From the NCBI RefSeq assembly GCF_014207985.1, contig NZ_JACHMI010000001.1, positions 248,001 to 312,000 of the forward strand: 64,000 nucleotides of DNA, given 5' to 3'. Position 1 is the first letter of the stretch. Each line of letters opens with the position of its first letter. Made by a program: the position numbers and the translations under genes. The notes below the pieces were generated by a model. It had not been told where the DNA came from. It made no database searches and saw only the letters and a list, made by a program, of their open reading frames with translations. This DNA comes from Nonomuraea rubra. GTDB taxonomy: Bacteria; Actinomycetota; Actinomycetes; Streptosporangiales; Streptosporangiaceae. Shown here in pieces: positions 1-7,357 of this stretch.

Positions 1-2346
1 GTGCGAGGTGACCGGCTTGCCCCGGCGGTGCGCCCAGTCGATCACCTCCCTGTGCCAGGCGACCGGCAGTCGCACGTAGCACTTCATCAGGTCGTAGTCG
101 AGGCCGGCCGCCCGCTCCAGCTCCAGCCGCAACTGGTCGTGGGTGAACGTCGGGCGCATGAAGTTGTAGTAGATGCGCGGCCCGTCCACGGCCTCCCCGG
201 TGCCCAGGTAGCGCGGCGCGAGCCGGGCGCCCGACTGCACCGACTCGCGCTCCTCCACCATGTGGTACGCGGGCGAGCCCGGCGAACGGGTCGTGGTGAT
301 GCCGAGGGCCAGCCAGAGCGGGCCCTGCCGCGAGCCGTACGCGTAGCCCTGCATCTCGCGGTGGTGATGGATGTCGATCAGGCCCGGCATGACGAACCTG
401 TCGCTCGCGTCCACCAGGGTGCCCGGGCGCCCGTCCCGGTGCGGCTCGACGGCGGTGATGCGCTGGCCGCGCACGATGATGTCGACGTCGCGGGCGACGG
501 TGGCGGAGACGCCGTCCCACATCCGGCCGGCGTGCACCACGACCTGCTCGGGGCCGGGGTCGTTGCGCCAGGTCAGGCGGTGCGGGACGGTGCGGGTGGA
601 GGTGCCGTCCACGCGTACGCGCCTCAGCCGCCCGCCGTTCAGGTAGAGCAGGGTTTCGGAGTCGCCGGCCCAGACGGGCGCGTCGGACACCTCGCGGGTG
701 ACCTGGCGGGCGCGGCCGGTGGGGCGGCCGGCGCCGTCCACCGGCAGCACCCAGATCAGCGACTCCATGGCGAAGGCGAGCATGGTGCCGTCCGGGGACC
801 AGACGGGGCCGTCGTCGCCGCGGGTCTGCAGGGAGCGGTGCGGCGCGGGATCGACGTACGTGCCGGCGCCCGTCGCCCGGTCCACGAGCAGGATCTTGGA
901 CAGCCCCTCGCGGTAGCGCCGCGAGTACGGCACGACGGCGGCCAGCGCGATCGTCCTGCCGTCGGGGGACCAGGTCGGCCGGCCCGGCTCGAACGTGGCG
1001 TTGAAGAGCTTCTGCAGGTCGCCGGTGGCGACGTCCAGGATCCACAGGGCGCCGTCCTGGTCCAGGTAGGCGATCTCCCCGCCGTCGGGTGACCACCTGA
1101 CGGACAGGGCGGCGGAGTCGGTCAACCGGGTCAGCTGCCGGTCGGTGCCCGTGTCCAGGTCGCGTACCCAGACGTTCAGCGTCCCCGTGCGGTCGGTGAC
1201 GAACGCCAGGCGCCGCCCGTCAGGGGAGAAGTCCGGGTCGGCCTTCCACCAGCGGTCGCGGAAGAGCGGCCGGGGGGTGCCGCCGTCCCGCATCAGGTAG
1301 ATGTCGTTGAGCGCGCGGAACGCCACCATGGACCCGTCAGGGGACACGGCCGGGCTGCCGATCCCGGCGACGGGGAACGAGCCGGGCGCGTCGAACACGC
1401 GGGCCCGCTTCCGGTACTTCGGGGTCGTGGTGGTGAGCGCGGCGGTGAAGCCGACCGTGCCGGCGGAGCCGGAGCCGAGGCGGCGGGTCCTGACGGTGCC
1501 GGCCGAGGTGTAGAAGTAGCGCCCGTCCGGGGCGAACCTGGCCCGGAACGGGAAGACCTCCTCGCCCGTGACGAGCGTGCCGGCGGTGCTCGCCAGCTCG
1601 TTCAGGCCCGCGCGGAACAGGTGGTAGGCGAGGTCGGTGCCGTTCGGCAGCCAGGACGGCTGGTGGATGACCTGGCCGGCGGGGACGGTGACCGCCGTGC
1701 TGCGCGCGCCGGTGGCGACCTCGACGACGTCGATCCTGGTGTCGGCGACGACGAAGGCGAGCCTGGTGCCATCGGGTGACCAGGCCGGCTCGTACTCCTC
1801 GGCGGAGGTGTCCGTCAGGGCGCGCGAGGCTCCGGTGGCGAGGTCGAGCAGGTGGATCCCGTAGCTGCCGCCGGCGTCGGAGGAGTAGGCGACGGTGCGG
1901 CCGTCCGGGCTGTACCGGGGCTCGCGGTGGTCGAACGGGCCCCTGGTCAGCTGCCTGATCGCGGAGCCGTCGGGCCGGATCGTCCACAGGTTGAAGACGC
2001 CGTCACGGTACGACTGGAAGACGATGGCGGACCCGTCGGGGGACCAGTCGGGCTGGGCGAGGTCGTACAGGTCGCTGGTGAGCCGCCGGGCGGTGCCGCC
2101 CGAGGCGGAGCAGACCCACAGGACGCCGAGCAGGTCCAGGGCCAGCGAGCGGCCGTCGGGCGAGGGCGCGACGGCGAAGTCGGTGCCGGTCGTGACGGAG
2201 GTCCTGCCCGCCGTGCCGGCCCTGGCGGGCGCGGCCACGGCGGGGGCGCTCGCGGCGGCCAGGACCGCACCGGCGCCGCCCGCCAGGACGGCCCGGCGGG
2301 TCGGGCGGGACGTCCAGCCGATCGAGCCGTTGGCGTCAGGCGACAT
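1..2346 (-). CDS. Tat-exported PD40 (TolB-like) / amidohydrolase fusion protein, 3' end cut by window
   Basis: The visible 782 codons start at ATG 2346 behind a GGAGGGG ribosome site and run off the left edge. Residues 15-40 form a twin-arginine signal (TRRAVLAGG followed by an Ala-rich stretch), so the product is probably exported folded. From about residue 50 to 560 there are many repeats of the PD40/WD40-like type (SPDG with flanking hydrophobics), a beta-propeller. After about residue 600 an amidohydrolase fold begins: VDASDRFVMPGLIDIHHH gives the HxH metal motif, then further imidazolonepropionase/dihydroorotase-like sequence up to PVTSH at the edge. Such fusions are known in actinobacteria as amidohydrolase family proteins, with substrate unknown. 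The remaining metal ligands lie outside the window. Confidence 0.88.
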   Translation of the reverse strand, partial: MSPDANGSIGWTSRPTRRAVLAGGAGAVLAAASAPAVAAPARAGTAGRTSVTTGTDFAVAPSPDGRSLALDLLGVLWVCSASGGTARRLTSDLYDLAQPDWSPDGSAIVFQSYRDGVFNLWTIRPDGSAIRQLTRGPFDHREPRYSPDGRTVAYSSDAGGSYGIHLLDLATGASRALTDTSAEEYEPAWSPDGTRLAFVVADTRIDVVEVATGARSTAVTVPAGQVIHQPSWLPNGTDLAYHLFRAGLNELASTAGTLVTGEEVFPFRARFAPDGRYFYTSAGTVRTRRLGSGSAGTVGFTAALTTTTPKYRKRARVFDAPGSFPVAGIGSPAVSPDGSMVAFRALNDIYLMRDGGTPRPLFRDRWWKADPDFSPDGRRLAFVTDRTGTLNVWVRDLDTGTDRQLTRLTDSAALSVRWSPDGGEIAYLDQDGALWILDVATGDLQKLFNATFEPGRPTWSPDGRTIALAAVVPYSRRYREGLSKILLVDRATGAGTYVDPAPHRSLQTRGDDGPVWSPDGTMLAFAMESLIWVLPVDGAGRPTGRARQVTREVSDAPVWAGDSETLLYLNGGRLRRVRVDGTSTRTVPHRLTWRNDPGPEQVVVHAGRMWDGVSATVARDVDIIVRGQRITAVEPHRDGRPGTLVDASDRFVMPGLIDIHHHREMQGYAYGSRQGPLWLALGITTTRSPGSPAYHMVEERESVQSGARLAPRYLGTGEAVDGPRIYYNFMRPTFTHDQLRLELERAAGLDYDLMKCYVRLPVAWHREVIDWAHRRGKPVTSH

Positions 2347-2412
2347 CGGGACTCCCCTCCACCCACGCGATCGGCGGGGGACCGCGCTTGACTCGGATCT
2401 TCGTCTACGGTT

Positions 2413-2441
2413 TGCATACGTTGGTCAGAAGGATCGGTCAA
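2413..2441 (-). promoter_or_regulatory. Putative promoter of the PD40/amidohydrolase gene
   Basis: On the minus strand TTGACC (2441-2436) is followed after 17 nt by TATGCA (2418-2413). This is a housekeeping sigma-like arrangement about 65 nt upstream of the ATG at 2346. It is a pattern match only. Confidence 0.4.
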
Positions 2442-2458
2442 GAGCATGCCGGTCGCTG

Positions 2459-3280
2459 TTACAGCCGCCGCTCGCCGGCCGCGACGACGGCCAGCGTCGT
2501 GTAGGGCACGGTGAAGCCGCCGCCGATCGCGTCGATGGCGGCCCCGACCCCGTCCAGCACCTCGGCCAGCCGGTCCGCCGGGAGCAGGGTGAGCCGGCCG
2601 GTCGTGAGCAGCAGCTCCAGCCACTCGTCCCGCGTGTACGGCTGCTCCCACGCGAACTCCCACAGCTCCGGCTCGCCGAACCGGCCCGACTCCCTGATCC
2701 CGTCGGCGAACTTGGCGAACATCGCGTCGTAGACGGCCCGGGCCGGCCCCGAGTCGCTGAACGGCGAGTCGGGCACCACCCTCCGGTAGACCTCCGCGTA
2801 GGCCTCCGCGACGGCGGCCGGAGCGTCGAAGACGTGCGCGAACACCGCCAGGTGCCCGCCGGGCCGCAGCACCCCGGCCGCCTTGGCCGCCCCCGCCACC
2901 GGGTCCACCCAGTGCCAGGACTGGCCCGCGACGACCGCGTCGAACGACCGGCCCGCCGGATCCCACGCCTCGAACGTCGCCACCTCGACCTCGACCCCGC
3001 CGCGCCGGGCCACCTCGGCCATGCGCTCGTCCGGATCGACGCCCAGCACCTTGCGGCCGGCCGCCTGGAACTGCCGGGCCTCGATGCCTGTGCCGCAGCC
3101 GACGTCGAGCACGTCGGGCCCGGGGCAGGCGGCGACGATCCGCTCGACGAGGGCGCCGGGGTACGGGGGGCGGGCCCGGTCGTAACGTTCGGCGTCCGTG
3201 CCGAACGATTCCGCGATCCGCCTGGCCTGATGCGCCTGGGTGGCAGGGGGATCGGGTTGCTCGTGCGATGTAGTGGGCAT
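2459..3280 (-). CDS. Class I SAM-dependent methyltransferase
   Basis: A 273-aa protein with the Rossmann methyltransferase core. Motif I, VLDVGCGTGIEAR, lies near residue 56; the acidic end of strand 2 (GVDPDERM) follows; DAVVAGQSWHWVDP is the post-II region typical of the Methyltransf_11 (UbiE/Tam-like) group. The substrate cannot be deduced. There is no signal peptide, so it should be cytoplasmic. Its start codon lies inside the left arm of a long inverted repeat, which suggests repression at or near its transcription start. It is divergent from the DUF4386 gene. Confidence 0.85.
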   Translation of the reverse strand: MPTTSHEQPDPPATQAHQARRIAESFGTDAERYDRARPPYPGALVERIVAACPGPDVLDVGCGTGIEARQFQAAGRKVLGVDPDERMAEVARRGGVEVEVATFEAWDPAGRSFDAVVAGQSWHWVDPVAGAAKAAGVLRPGGHLAVFAHVFDAPAAVAEAYAEVYRRVVPDSPFSDSGPARAVYDAMFAKFADGIRESGRFGEPELWEFAWEQPYTRDEWLELLLTTGRLTLLPADRLAEVLDGVGAAIDAIGGGFTVPYTTLAVVAAGERRL

Positions 3281-3310
3281 GCGCCCACCATAGTGACCGC
3301 ATGCCCACTA
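3271..3310. promoter_or_regulatory. 13-bp perfect inverted repeat over the methyltransferase start
   Basis: TAGTGGGCATGCG (3271-3283) and its exact reverse complement (3298-3310) are separated by 14 nt. The left arm holds the methyltransferase start codon. Within it GTGGGC-ATGC-GCCCAC is a second, nested inverted repeat. The size and symmetry fit a dimeric repressor operator, but the regulator is unknown. Confidence 0.5.
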
Positions 3311-3329
3311 GACAAGCCGCCCTTGCAGC

Positions 3330-3378
3330 CTTACGCGCGTAAGGGATAGCGTTCATCGCCTGACCTTACAAGTGTAAG
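3330..3378. promoter_or_regulatory. Twin CTTAC-N4-GTAAG operator candidates
   Basis: Two copies of the same half-site pair: CTTAC-GCGC-GTAAG at 3330-3343 (inside a perfect 16-bp palindrome 3329-3344) and CTTAC-AAGT-GTAAG at 3365-3378. Their centres are 35 bp apart. They sit directly upstream of the DUF4386 gene. The form resembles TetR- or GntR-type operators; no matching regulator gene is adjacent. Confidence 0.5.
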
Positions 3379-3400
3379 TCGTGATATGGGGGTATTCGCC

Positions 3401-4030
3401 ATGAAGGCAGACAGGCTCGCGGGCGCACTGGGCATCGCCGGCATGGTCGCCGGCGTGCTGAGTGTCGTGCCCGTTCTGGAGGAGCCGGACTATCGCGCTC
3501 TCATTCCCGCGCACGAGGGCCAGATCATCATCGGCGCGATATTTCAGTTCGTCATGATCCCCGCCTATGTCGGCTTCGCGCTGTGCCTTTATCCGGCGTT
3601 ACGGGCGGAGAGCGCGGCACTCGCCCCGGGTTTCCTGGGATTCAGGCTGATCGCGGCCACGTTCCACTTCACCGGGGTGATCCTGCTGCCCCTGTTCCTC
3701 GTGCCGGGCCAGGAGCACGCGGCCGGCTTGGAGCTGCTGAGAACGGCCCGCGACCTGGTGAATCACGTCGCGCTGATCCTCGCGCTCGGCCTCGGGGACC
3801 TCCTGCTGTTCGCCATGCTCCACCGGTCGCGGCTCGTCCCGCGCTGGCTGTCCGCCTGGGGATTCCTCGGGACCGGAGCAGCCATGCTGGCGAGCCTCCT
3901 GGTGCTCTCCCGGGTGACCGGCGTCGTCACGCCGCTCTACCTGACCATGAACGCGCCACTGGCCCTGCAGAGCCTCGTCCTGGCGATCCGGCTGCTGACC
4001 AGAGGCCTGACGCGCGGCGCCTCGCGATGA
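3401..4030 (+). CDS. DUF4386 family integral membrane protein
   Basis: About 210 aa with six hydrophobic segments: residues ~6-24, 44-66, 83-103, 116-138, 150-172 and 180-198. Sequence and topology match the DUF4386 family, which has no established function. The start at 3401 is preferred because GGGGG (3388-3392) is well placed as a ribosome site; an in-frame ATG at 3386 has no such signal. The stop overlaps the next start as ATGA, so the downstream nucleotidyltransferase-fold gene is probably translationally coupled. Twin CTTAC-N4-GTAAG palindromes upstream suggest repressor control. Confidence 0.8.
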   Translation: MKADRLAGALGIAGMVAGVLSVVPVLEEPDYRALIPAHEGQIIIGAIFQFVMIPAYVGFALCLYPALRAESAALAPGFLGFRLIAATFHFTGVILLPLFLVPGQEHAAGLELLRTARDLVNHVALILALGLGDLLLFAMLHRSRLVPRWLSAWGFLGTGAAMLASLLVLSRVTGVVTPLYLTMNAPLALQSLVLAIRLLTRGLTRGASR

Positions 4031-4638
4031 CTACCCTGACCGCCATGGGAGACAGTGAGGCGACGCTGCGGCTGGACGACGTGACCACGGCACTGGAGAC
4101 CACGCTCACCGCCCTGAGCGCTTCGGGGAGAACCCCGGAGTACCGCGTGGGCGGCACGAGCGCCGCCCTGCTGCAGGGCGTCGAGCTCCCCGTCGGCGAC
4201 GTCGACCTCCTGGCGGCCCGGCGCGAGGACGTGCACCTGGTCGCCGCCGCCCTGTCCGCCTTCCCCTGCCTGTACGCGGCCTCCTGGCTCCCCGAGAGCG
4301 CGCAGTACTTCGCCAGGTACGACGTGAACGGCGTCCAGGTCGAGATCAGCACCGTCGAGCGGGAGACCGACTCCGACGGGTTGGAGTGCGTCGGCAGCGG
4401 CCCGTGGCGGCACTACGTCCTGATCGCGTGCGGCCCGCACCGCGTCCCCGTGGTCCGCCTGGAGCTGCGGCTGGCCACCGAGCTCCTGCGCGACCGCCCC
4501 GACCGGTACGAACCCCTCCTCGACCACCTGGCGGCACGTGGCTTCGACGAGGCCCTGCTCGACAGGGCCATGACCGCCAACGGCCTACCGGCGGAGCGCC
4601 GCCGCATGGTCGCCGACCGGCTCGCCCAGTCCTTGTGA
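4027..4638 (+). CDS. Nucleotidyltransferase-fold protein
   Basis: 203 aa, start ATG overlapping the previous stop. Residues ~40-66 read VGGTSAALLQG...VGDVDLLAA, the GG/S plus DxD signature of the nucleotidyltransferase (AbiEii/MNT/Lnu-like) fold. A further acidic position, VEISTV near residue 102, could be the third carboxylate. The remainder is helical. It may be an adenylyltransferase acting on a small molecule or a toxin-type NTase, but no partner antitoxin is visible. The 3' end overlaps the convergent CPBP gene by 54 bp. Confidence 0.6.
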   Translation: MTTLTAMGDSEATLRLDDVTTALETTLTALSASGRTPEYRVGGTSAALLQGVELPVGDVDLLAARREDVHLVAAALSAFPCLYAASWLPESAQYFARYDVNGVQVEISTVERETDSDGLECVGSGPWRHYVLIACGPHRVPVVRLELRLATELLRDRPDRYEPLLDHLAARGFDEALLDRAMTANGLPAERRRMVADRLAQSL

Positions 4639-5532
4639 GGCGGGACGGTAACCCAGCCGGCCACGCGTCGCGACGAGCACCAGGAAGGCCGCCGTGGTGC
4701 CCGCGAGCAGGGTGACCTGGCTCGACTGATCAGGGGTGGCGATCGACGGGAACATGTCCGAGTACGCGATCGACATGAAGTTGTTGACGCTGACGTGCAG
4801 CAGCATGATCAGTGGCAGGCTCTGCCCGGTCCGGTTGAACACCCAGGTGACGACCACGCTGAAGGTGCAGGTGAAGGCGAGGAACATGCCGACCCGCTCC
4901 CAGGTGACGTCCGGCCACCCGCCCCACTCGCTCAGGAACAGCGGCAGGTGCCACACACCCCACAGCGGGCCGAGGACGGCGGTGGCGCCGAGCGGGCCGA
5001 GCCTGCGCTGCATGCGGGCCAGCGCGAAGTCGCGCCAGCCGGGCTCCTCGGCCAGCCCGGTGGTGAGCATCTGGATCAGCAGCCCGGGCACGTACGCCAC
5101 CAGCACGGCGACGGGCGGCATGCGGACGTCCCCCTCGCTCACCGCGACGCCGGTGACGATGATGGCGGCGGGGACGCCGAGGGCGGTCACGACGTACCAG
5201 ACCCAGCCGACCCGCCACTTGGTCATCCGCCCGATCCACTGGCGGATGACCGCCTTCCCGTCGGTGATCCTGGTCACGACGTAGGCGGCGAAGATGGGGC
5301 CGAGGTAGGCGCCGGGGAGGACGCCGAGGAACTGGGTGGTGCCGAGCAGGGCAGGAAAGCCGAAGTCCAGGATTCCGAGGCCGTTGGCCGACAGGATGTA
5401 CGGTAACCAGGCGACCCAGCTCAGCAGGTTCGCCATGAGGAAGAAGCTGACCAGGGGGCGGCGGCGGATGAATCCCCGCAACCCGGCCTGATCGGGATGG
5501 TGCTCGGTGACCGGCCGGCTGTGCGCTGTCAT
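4585..5532 (-). CDS. CPBP family intramembrane glutamic endopeptidase
   Basis: 315 aa with about eight hydrophobic segments. The three conserved CPBP/Abi motifs are present: EEPGWRDFAL (EExxxR) near residue 163, WGVWHLPLF (FxxxH-like) near residue 190 and a final HVSVNNF (HxxxN/B) near residue 246. The family comprises membrane metal-independent proteases related to Rce1, often linked to bacteriocin self-immunity or prenyl-protein processing. No bacteriocin gene is seen beside it. Start at ATG 5532. The 3' end overlaps the convergent nucleotidyltransferase-fold gene. Confidence 0.85.
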   Translation of the reverse strand: MTAHSRPVTEHHPDQAGLRGFIRRRPLVSFFLMANLLSWVAWLPYILSANGLGILDFGFPALLGTTQFLGVLPGAYLGPIFAAYVVTRITDGKAVIRQWIGRMTKWRVGWVWYVVTALGVPAAIIVTGVAVSEGDVRMPPVAVLVAYVPGLLIQMLTTGLAEEPGWRDFALARMQRRLGPLGATAVLGPLWGVWHLPLFLSEWGGWPDVTWERVGMFLAFTCTFSVVVTWVFNRTGQSLPLIMLLHVSVNNFMSIAYSDMFPSIATPDQSSQVTLLAGTTAAFLVLVATRGRLGYRPASQGLGEPVGDHAAALRR

Positions 5533-5644
5533 GTGTGGGTTCCTTGGGGGAGCGCTTGTCTGACGGCGACCAGCACATCAGCGCGGGGCCGTCAGTGTCG
5601 TTCCCGCCTGCGCCCCAAGGAAGGTACAGCCAGGGGTACCAGCG

Positions 5645-5875
5645 TCAGAGCTTCACGAGTTTGGCGTACGGTGAGGCGATTCGATAGGTGGCAGCGCCGA
5701 AATCGATGAGAACAGCCTCATCCTGATCGACCGCGAGAACCCGCCCGAGGCCGTATTTGTCATGACTCACCCGGTCTCCGGCGGCAAACTGCTCGACAGG
5801 CTCGGGAGGTATTTCCGGGGTGTTGAAGGGGCTGCCAGGCGGGCGTCGCCGAGCGGCCGGCGCAGTACGTCTCAT
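5645..5875 (-). CDS. Small Tudor/CarD-like domain protein (PcrA C-terminal-like)
   Basis: 76 aa. The first 30 residues are Pro/Arg-rich and probably disordered. The rest (AAGDRVSHDKYGLGRVLAV...YAKLVKL) strongly resembles the small SH3/Tudor-like domain found at the C terminus of PcrA/UvrD helicases, which contacts RNA polymerase. Free-standing copies are common in actinobacteria and uncharacterised. A role in RNA polymerase or nucleic-acid contact is an inference from the fold. Confidence 0.7.
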   Translation of the reverse strand: MRRTAPAARRRPPGSPFNTPEIPPEPVEQFAAGDRVSHDKYGLGRVLAVDQDEAVLIDFGAATYRIASPYAKLVKL

Positions 5876-6047
5876 TCTGCAAGTATGCGCCCCGGCGGCG
5901 AATAAATCGACCCCGATGGGAAATGTGCCGGGATTCCCTCGGCCCGCATCCGGGCGGCCGGGCCGGGCGCGCGGGGTCCCGCACGCGGGGGACGGGCCCG
6001 ACGGCCGTCCCGTTCCTGCTCGGTGGCGGGCTGGTGGTGGGGCGACT

Positions 6048-6075
6048 CCGGGCCCGCGCTCAAGCGCGGGCCCGG
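6048..6075 (-). terminator. Terminator hairpin of the first cold-shock gene
   Basis: A perfect 12-bp GC-rich stem, CCGGGCCCGCGC / GCGCGGGCCCGG with a 4-nt loop, begins 18 bp past the stop codon of the cold-shock gene. There is no long T run, as is common for actinomycete terminators. Confidence 0.7.
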
Positions 6076-6092
6076 GATCGTTACGTGCCAGG

Positions 6093-6299
6093 TCAGGCGG
6101 CGACGATGTTCTCCGCCTGCGGGCCCTTCTGGCCCTGAACGACGTCGAAGGACACCTTCTGTCCCTCGGTCAGCTCACGGTAGCCGCCGTTGGCGACGAT
6201 GTTGGAGTAGTGGGCGAAGACGTCGGCGCCGCCGCCGTCCTGCGCGATGAAGCCGAAGCCCTTTTCCGAGTTGAACCACTTGACGGTGCCGGTGGCCAT
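6093..6299 (-). CDS. Cold-shock protein (CspA family), copy 1
   Basis: 68 aa, a single cold-shock domain with RNP1 KGFGFI and RNP2 VFAHY. Family members bind single-stranded nucleic acid, melt mRNA structure and act as RNA chaperones in the cytoplasm. It differs from the second copy at 23452 at only about seven positions. The leader of about 160 nt is shared with that copy in promoter, first 28 nt and hairpin position, so both are probably controlled the same way. Ribosome site AAGGAGAT lies 5 nt before ATG 6299. Confidence 0.96.
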   Translation of the reverse strand: MATGTVKWFNSEKGFGFIAQDGGGADVFAHYSNIVANGGYRELTEGQKVSFDVVQGQKGPQAENIVAA

Positions 6300-6480
6300 G
6301 TCGATCTCCTTCAGACAGTGCCGGGAAAACTGGAGAATTCACACCTCGTGAATCTCGTGCCGCCGCGATGAGCCCATCCGGAAAAGCCGGAAAACAGAAA
6401 CGCGCCTGTAGATCCATCTAACAGGCGCGCATAAAGTCTTTATGGGTACCATAACTGCAACGCACATCAGGCTAGCACAC
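6300..6480 (-). promoter_or_regulatory. Promoter and structured 5' leader of cold-shock gene 1
   Basis: Minus strand: an extended -10 (TG-C-TAGCCT, 6474-6469 for the hexamer) predicts a start near 6462 and a leader of about 163 nt. The RNA 5' part GTTGCAGTTATGGTACCCA then ATAAAGACTT is nearly identical in copy 2. A 9-bp stem follows (CGCGCCTGT 6429-6421 with ACAGGCGCG 6409-6401), then a T-rich stretch and TTTTCCGG. A second potential stem, around GAGATTCAC and GTGAATTCTC, occurs before the ribosome site. Resemblance to cspA-type cold-box leaders is by analogy only. Confidence 0.7.
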
Positions 6481-6528
6481 TTTCCGGTGAGCCCCGCGCC
6501 GGAAAATCCGTGTCGCCGCCATGCCGGC

Positions 6529-7272
6529 TCACTCCCCCGCCCCCGGAGACCCGGCCGCCGGCGGGAGGGCCGTGGCGATGCAGTCGAGGACGCGCCGGAG
6601 CCCGTACCGGAACTGTTCGTCGCGGCTCAGATGCGGCTGGCGCGCCTCCATCACGATCTTGGTGAAGATCGGGTAGCTCCCGCTCTTCACCAGCTGGTCC
6701 ACGTACGGGCCGCTCCGCGCCATCCACTCCGACTCGCTGAGCCCGCTGCGGCGGATCTCCCTCGCCGAGCCGATCTCCTCGCGGACGGAGCCCTCGACGT
6801 AGCTGTTCAGCATGGCGATGAGGCCGAGGTTCTCGTCGATCGGGACGAGGGCGTCGAGCACCCCCATCAGCCGTTCGATCAGGAGCAGCTGGCTGGGGCC
6901 GAAACCGGGCAGTGACCGCTGCACGGCGGAGATCCACGGGTGCCTCAGCCACATGGCCCGCAGCCCGCCGGCGTAGCGGGTCAGGTCGGCGCGCCAGTCG
7001 CCCGAGGGCATGCCCGTGACGTCGATCTCGCCCATCACCCGGTCGGCCATGAGCTCGACCAGGTCGTCGCGGCTCGGGACGTACCGGTAGAGCGACATCG
7101 CGCCCGCGCCGATCTCGGCGGCGATCCGCCGCATGGTGGCGGCCTCCAGCCCTTCGGCGTCGGCGATCCGGATCGCCGTCTCGGTGATCTGCGCGCGGCT
7201 GTAGACCGGCTTCGGCCCGCGGGCGGGGCGCTCGGGCCGCATCCAGATGCTCACGTACTCGGCGTCGGTCAC
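6529..7272 (-). CDS. TetR/AcrR family repressor (TetR_C_1 type) of the adjacent exporter
   Basis: 247 aa from GTG 7272, preceded by a strong AAGGAGGTGG site. The N-terminal helix-turn-helix spans residues ~25-70 (SRAQITETAIRIADAEG through GAGAMSLYRYV). The C-terminal part matches the TetR-class ligand-binding domain seen with DrrA/DrrB-type drug exporters. It is divergent from the ABC transporter at 7358 and two GTAC-N3-GTAC sites lie between them. A drug-responsive repressor of the exporter is the likely role. Confidence 0.88.
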   Translation of the reverse strand: MTDAEYVSIWMRPERPARGPKPVYSRAQITETAIRIADAEGLEAATMRRIAAEIGAGAMSLYRYVPSRDDLVELMADRVMGEIDVTGMPSGDWRADLTRYAGGLRAMWLRHPWISAVQRSLPGFGPSQLLLIERLMGVLDALVPIDENLGLIAMLNSYVEGSVREEIGSAREIRRSGLSESEWMARSGPYVDQLVKSGSYPIFTKIVMEARQPHLSRDEQFRYGLRRVLDCIATALPPAAGSPGAGE

Positions 7273-7291
7273 CGGTCCACCTCCTTGTTGC

Positions 7292-7343
7292 GTACATCGT
7301 ACCCAGTGCCTTAGCGTGGCCGCCATAACCGCGTACGACGTAC
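7292..7343. promoter_or_regulatory. Twin GTAC-N3-GTAC operator candidates
   Basis: GTAC-ATC-GTAC at 7292-7302 and GTAC-GAC-GTAC at 7333-7343 lie between the divergent TetR and ABC genes, centres 41 bp apart. Each is a symmetric half-site pair, a common form for TetR operators. Confidence 0.55.
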
Positions 7344-7357
7344 TCAGTGGAGGGGTC

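Noticed and set aside
1..1092. Long plus-strand open frame of 363 codons
   Set aside because: It lies antisense to the PD40/amidohydrolase gene, is His/Pro/Gly/Arg-rich without domains, and reflects GC-biased codon use on the other strand.
4585..5532. Bacteriocin immunity locus around the CPBP protease
   Set aside because: No precursor peptide or modification gene nearby; CPBP proteases are widespread outside such loci.
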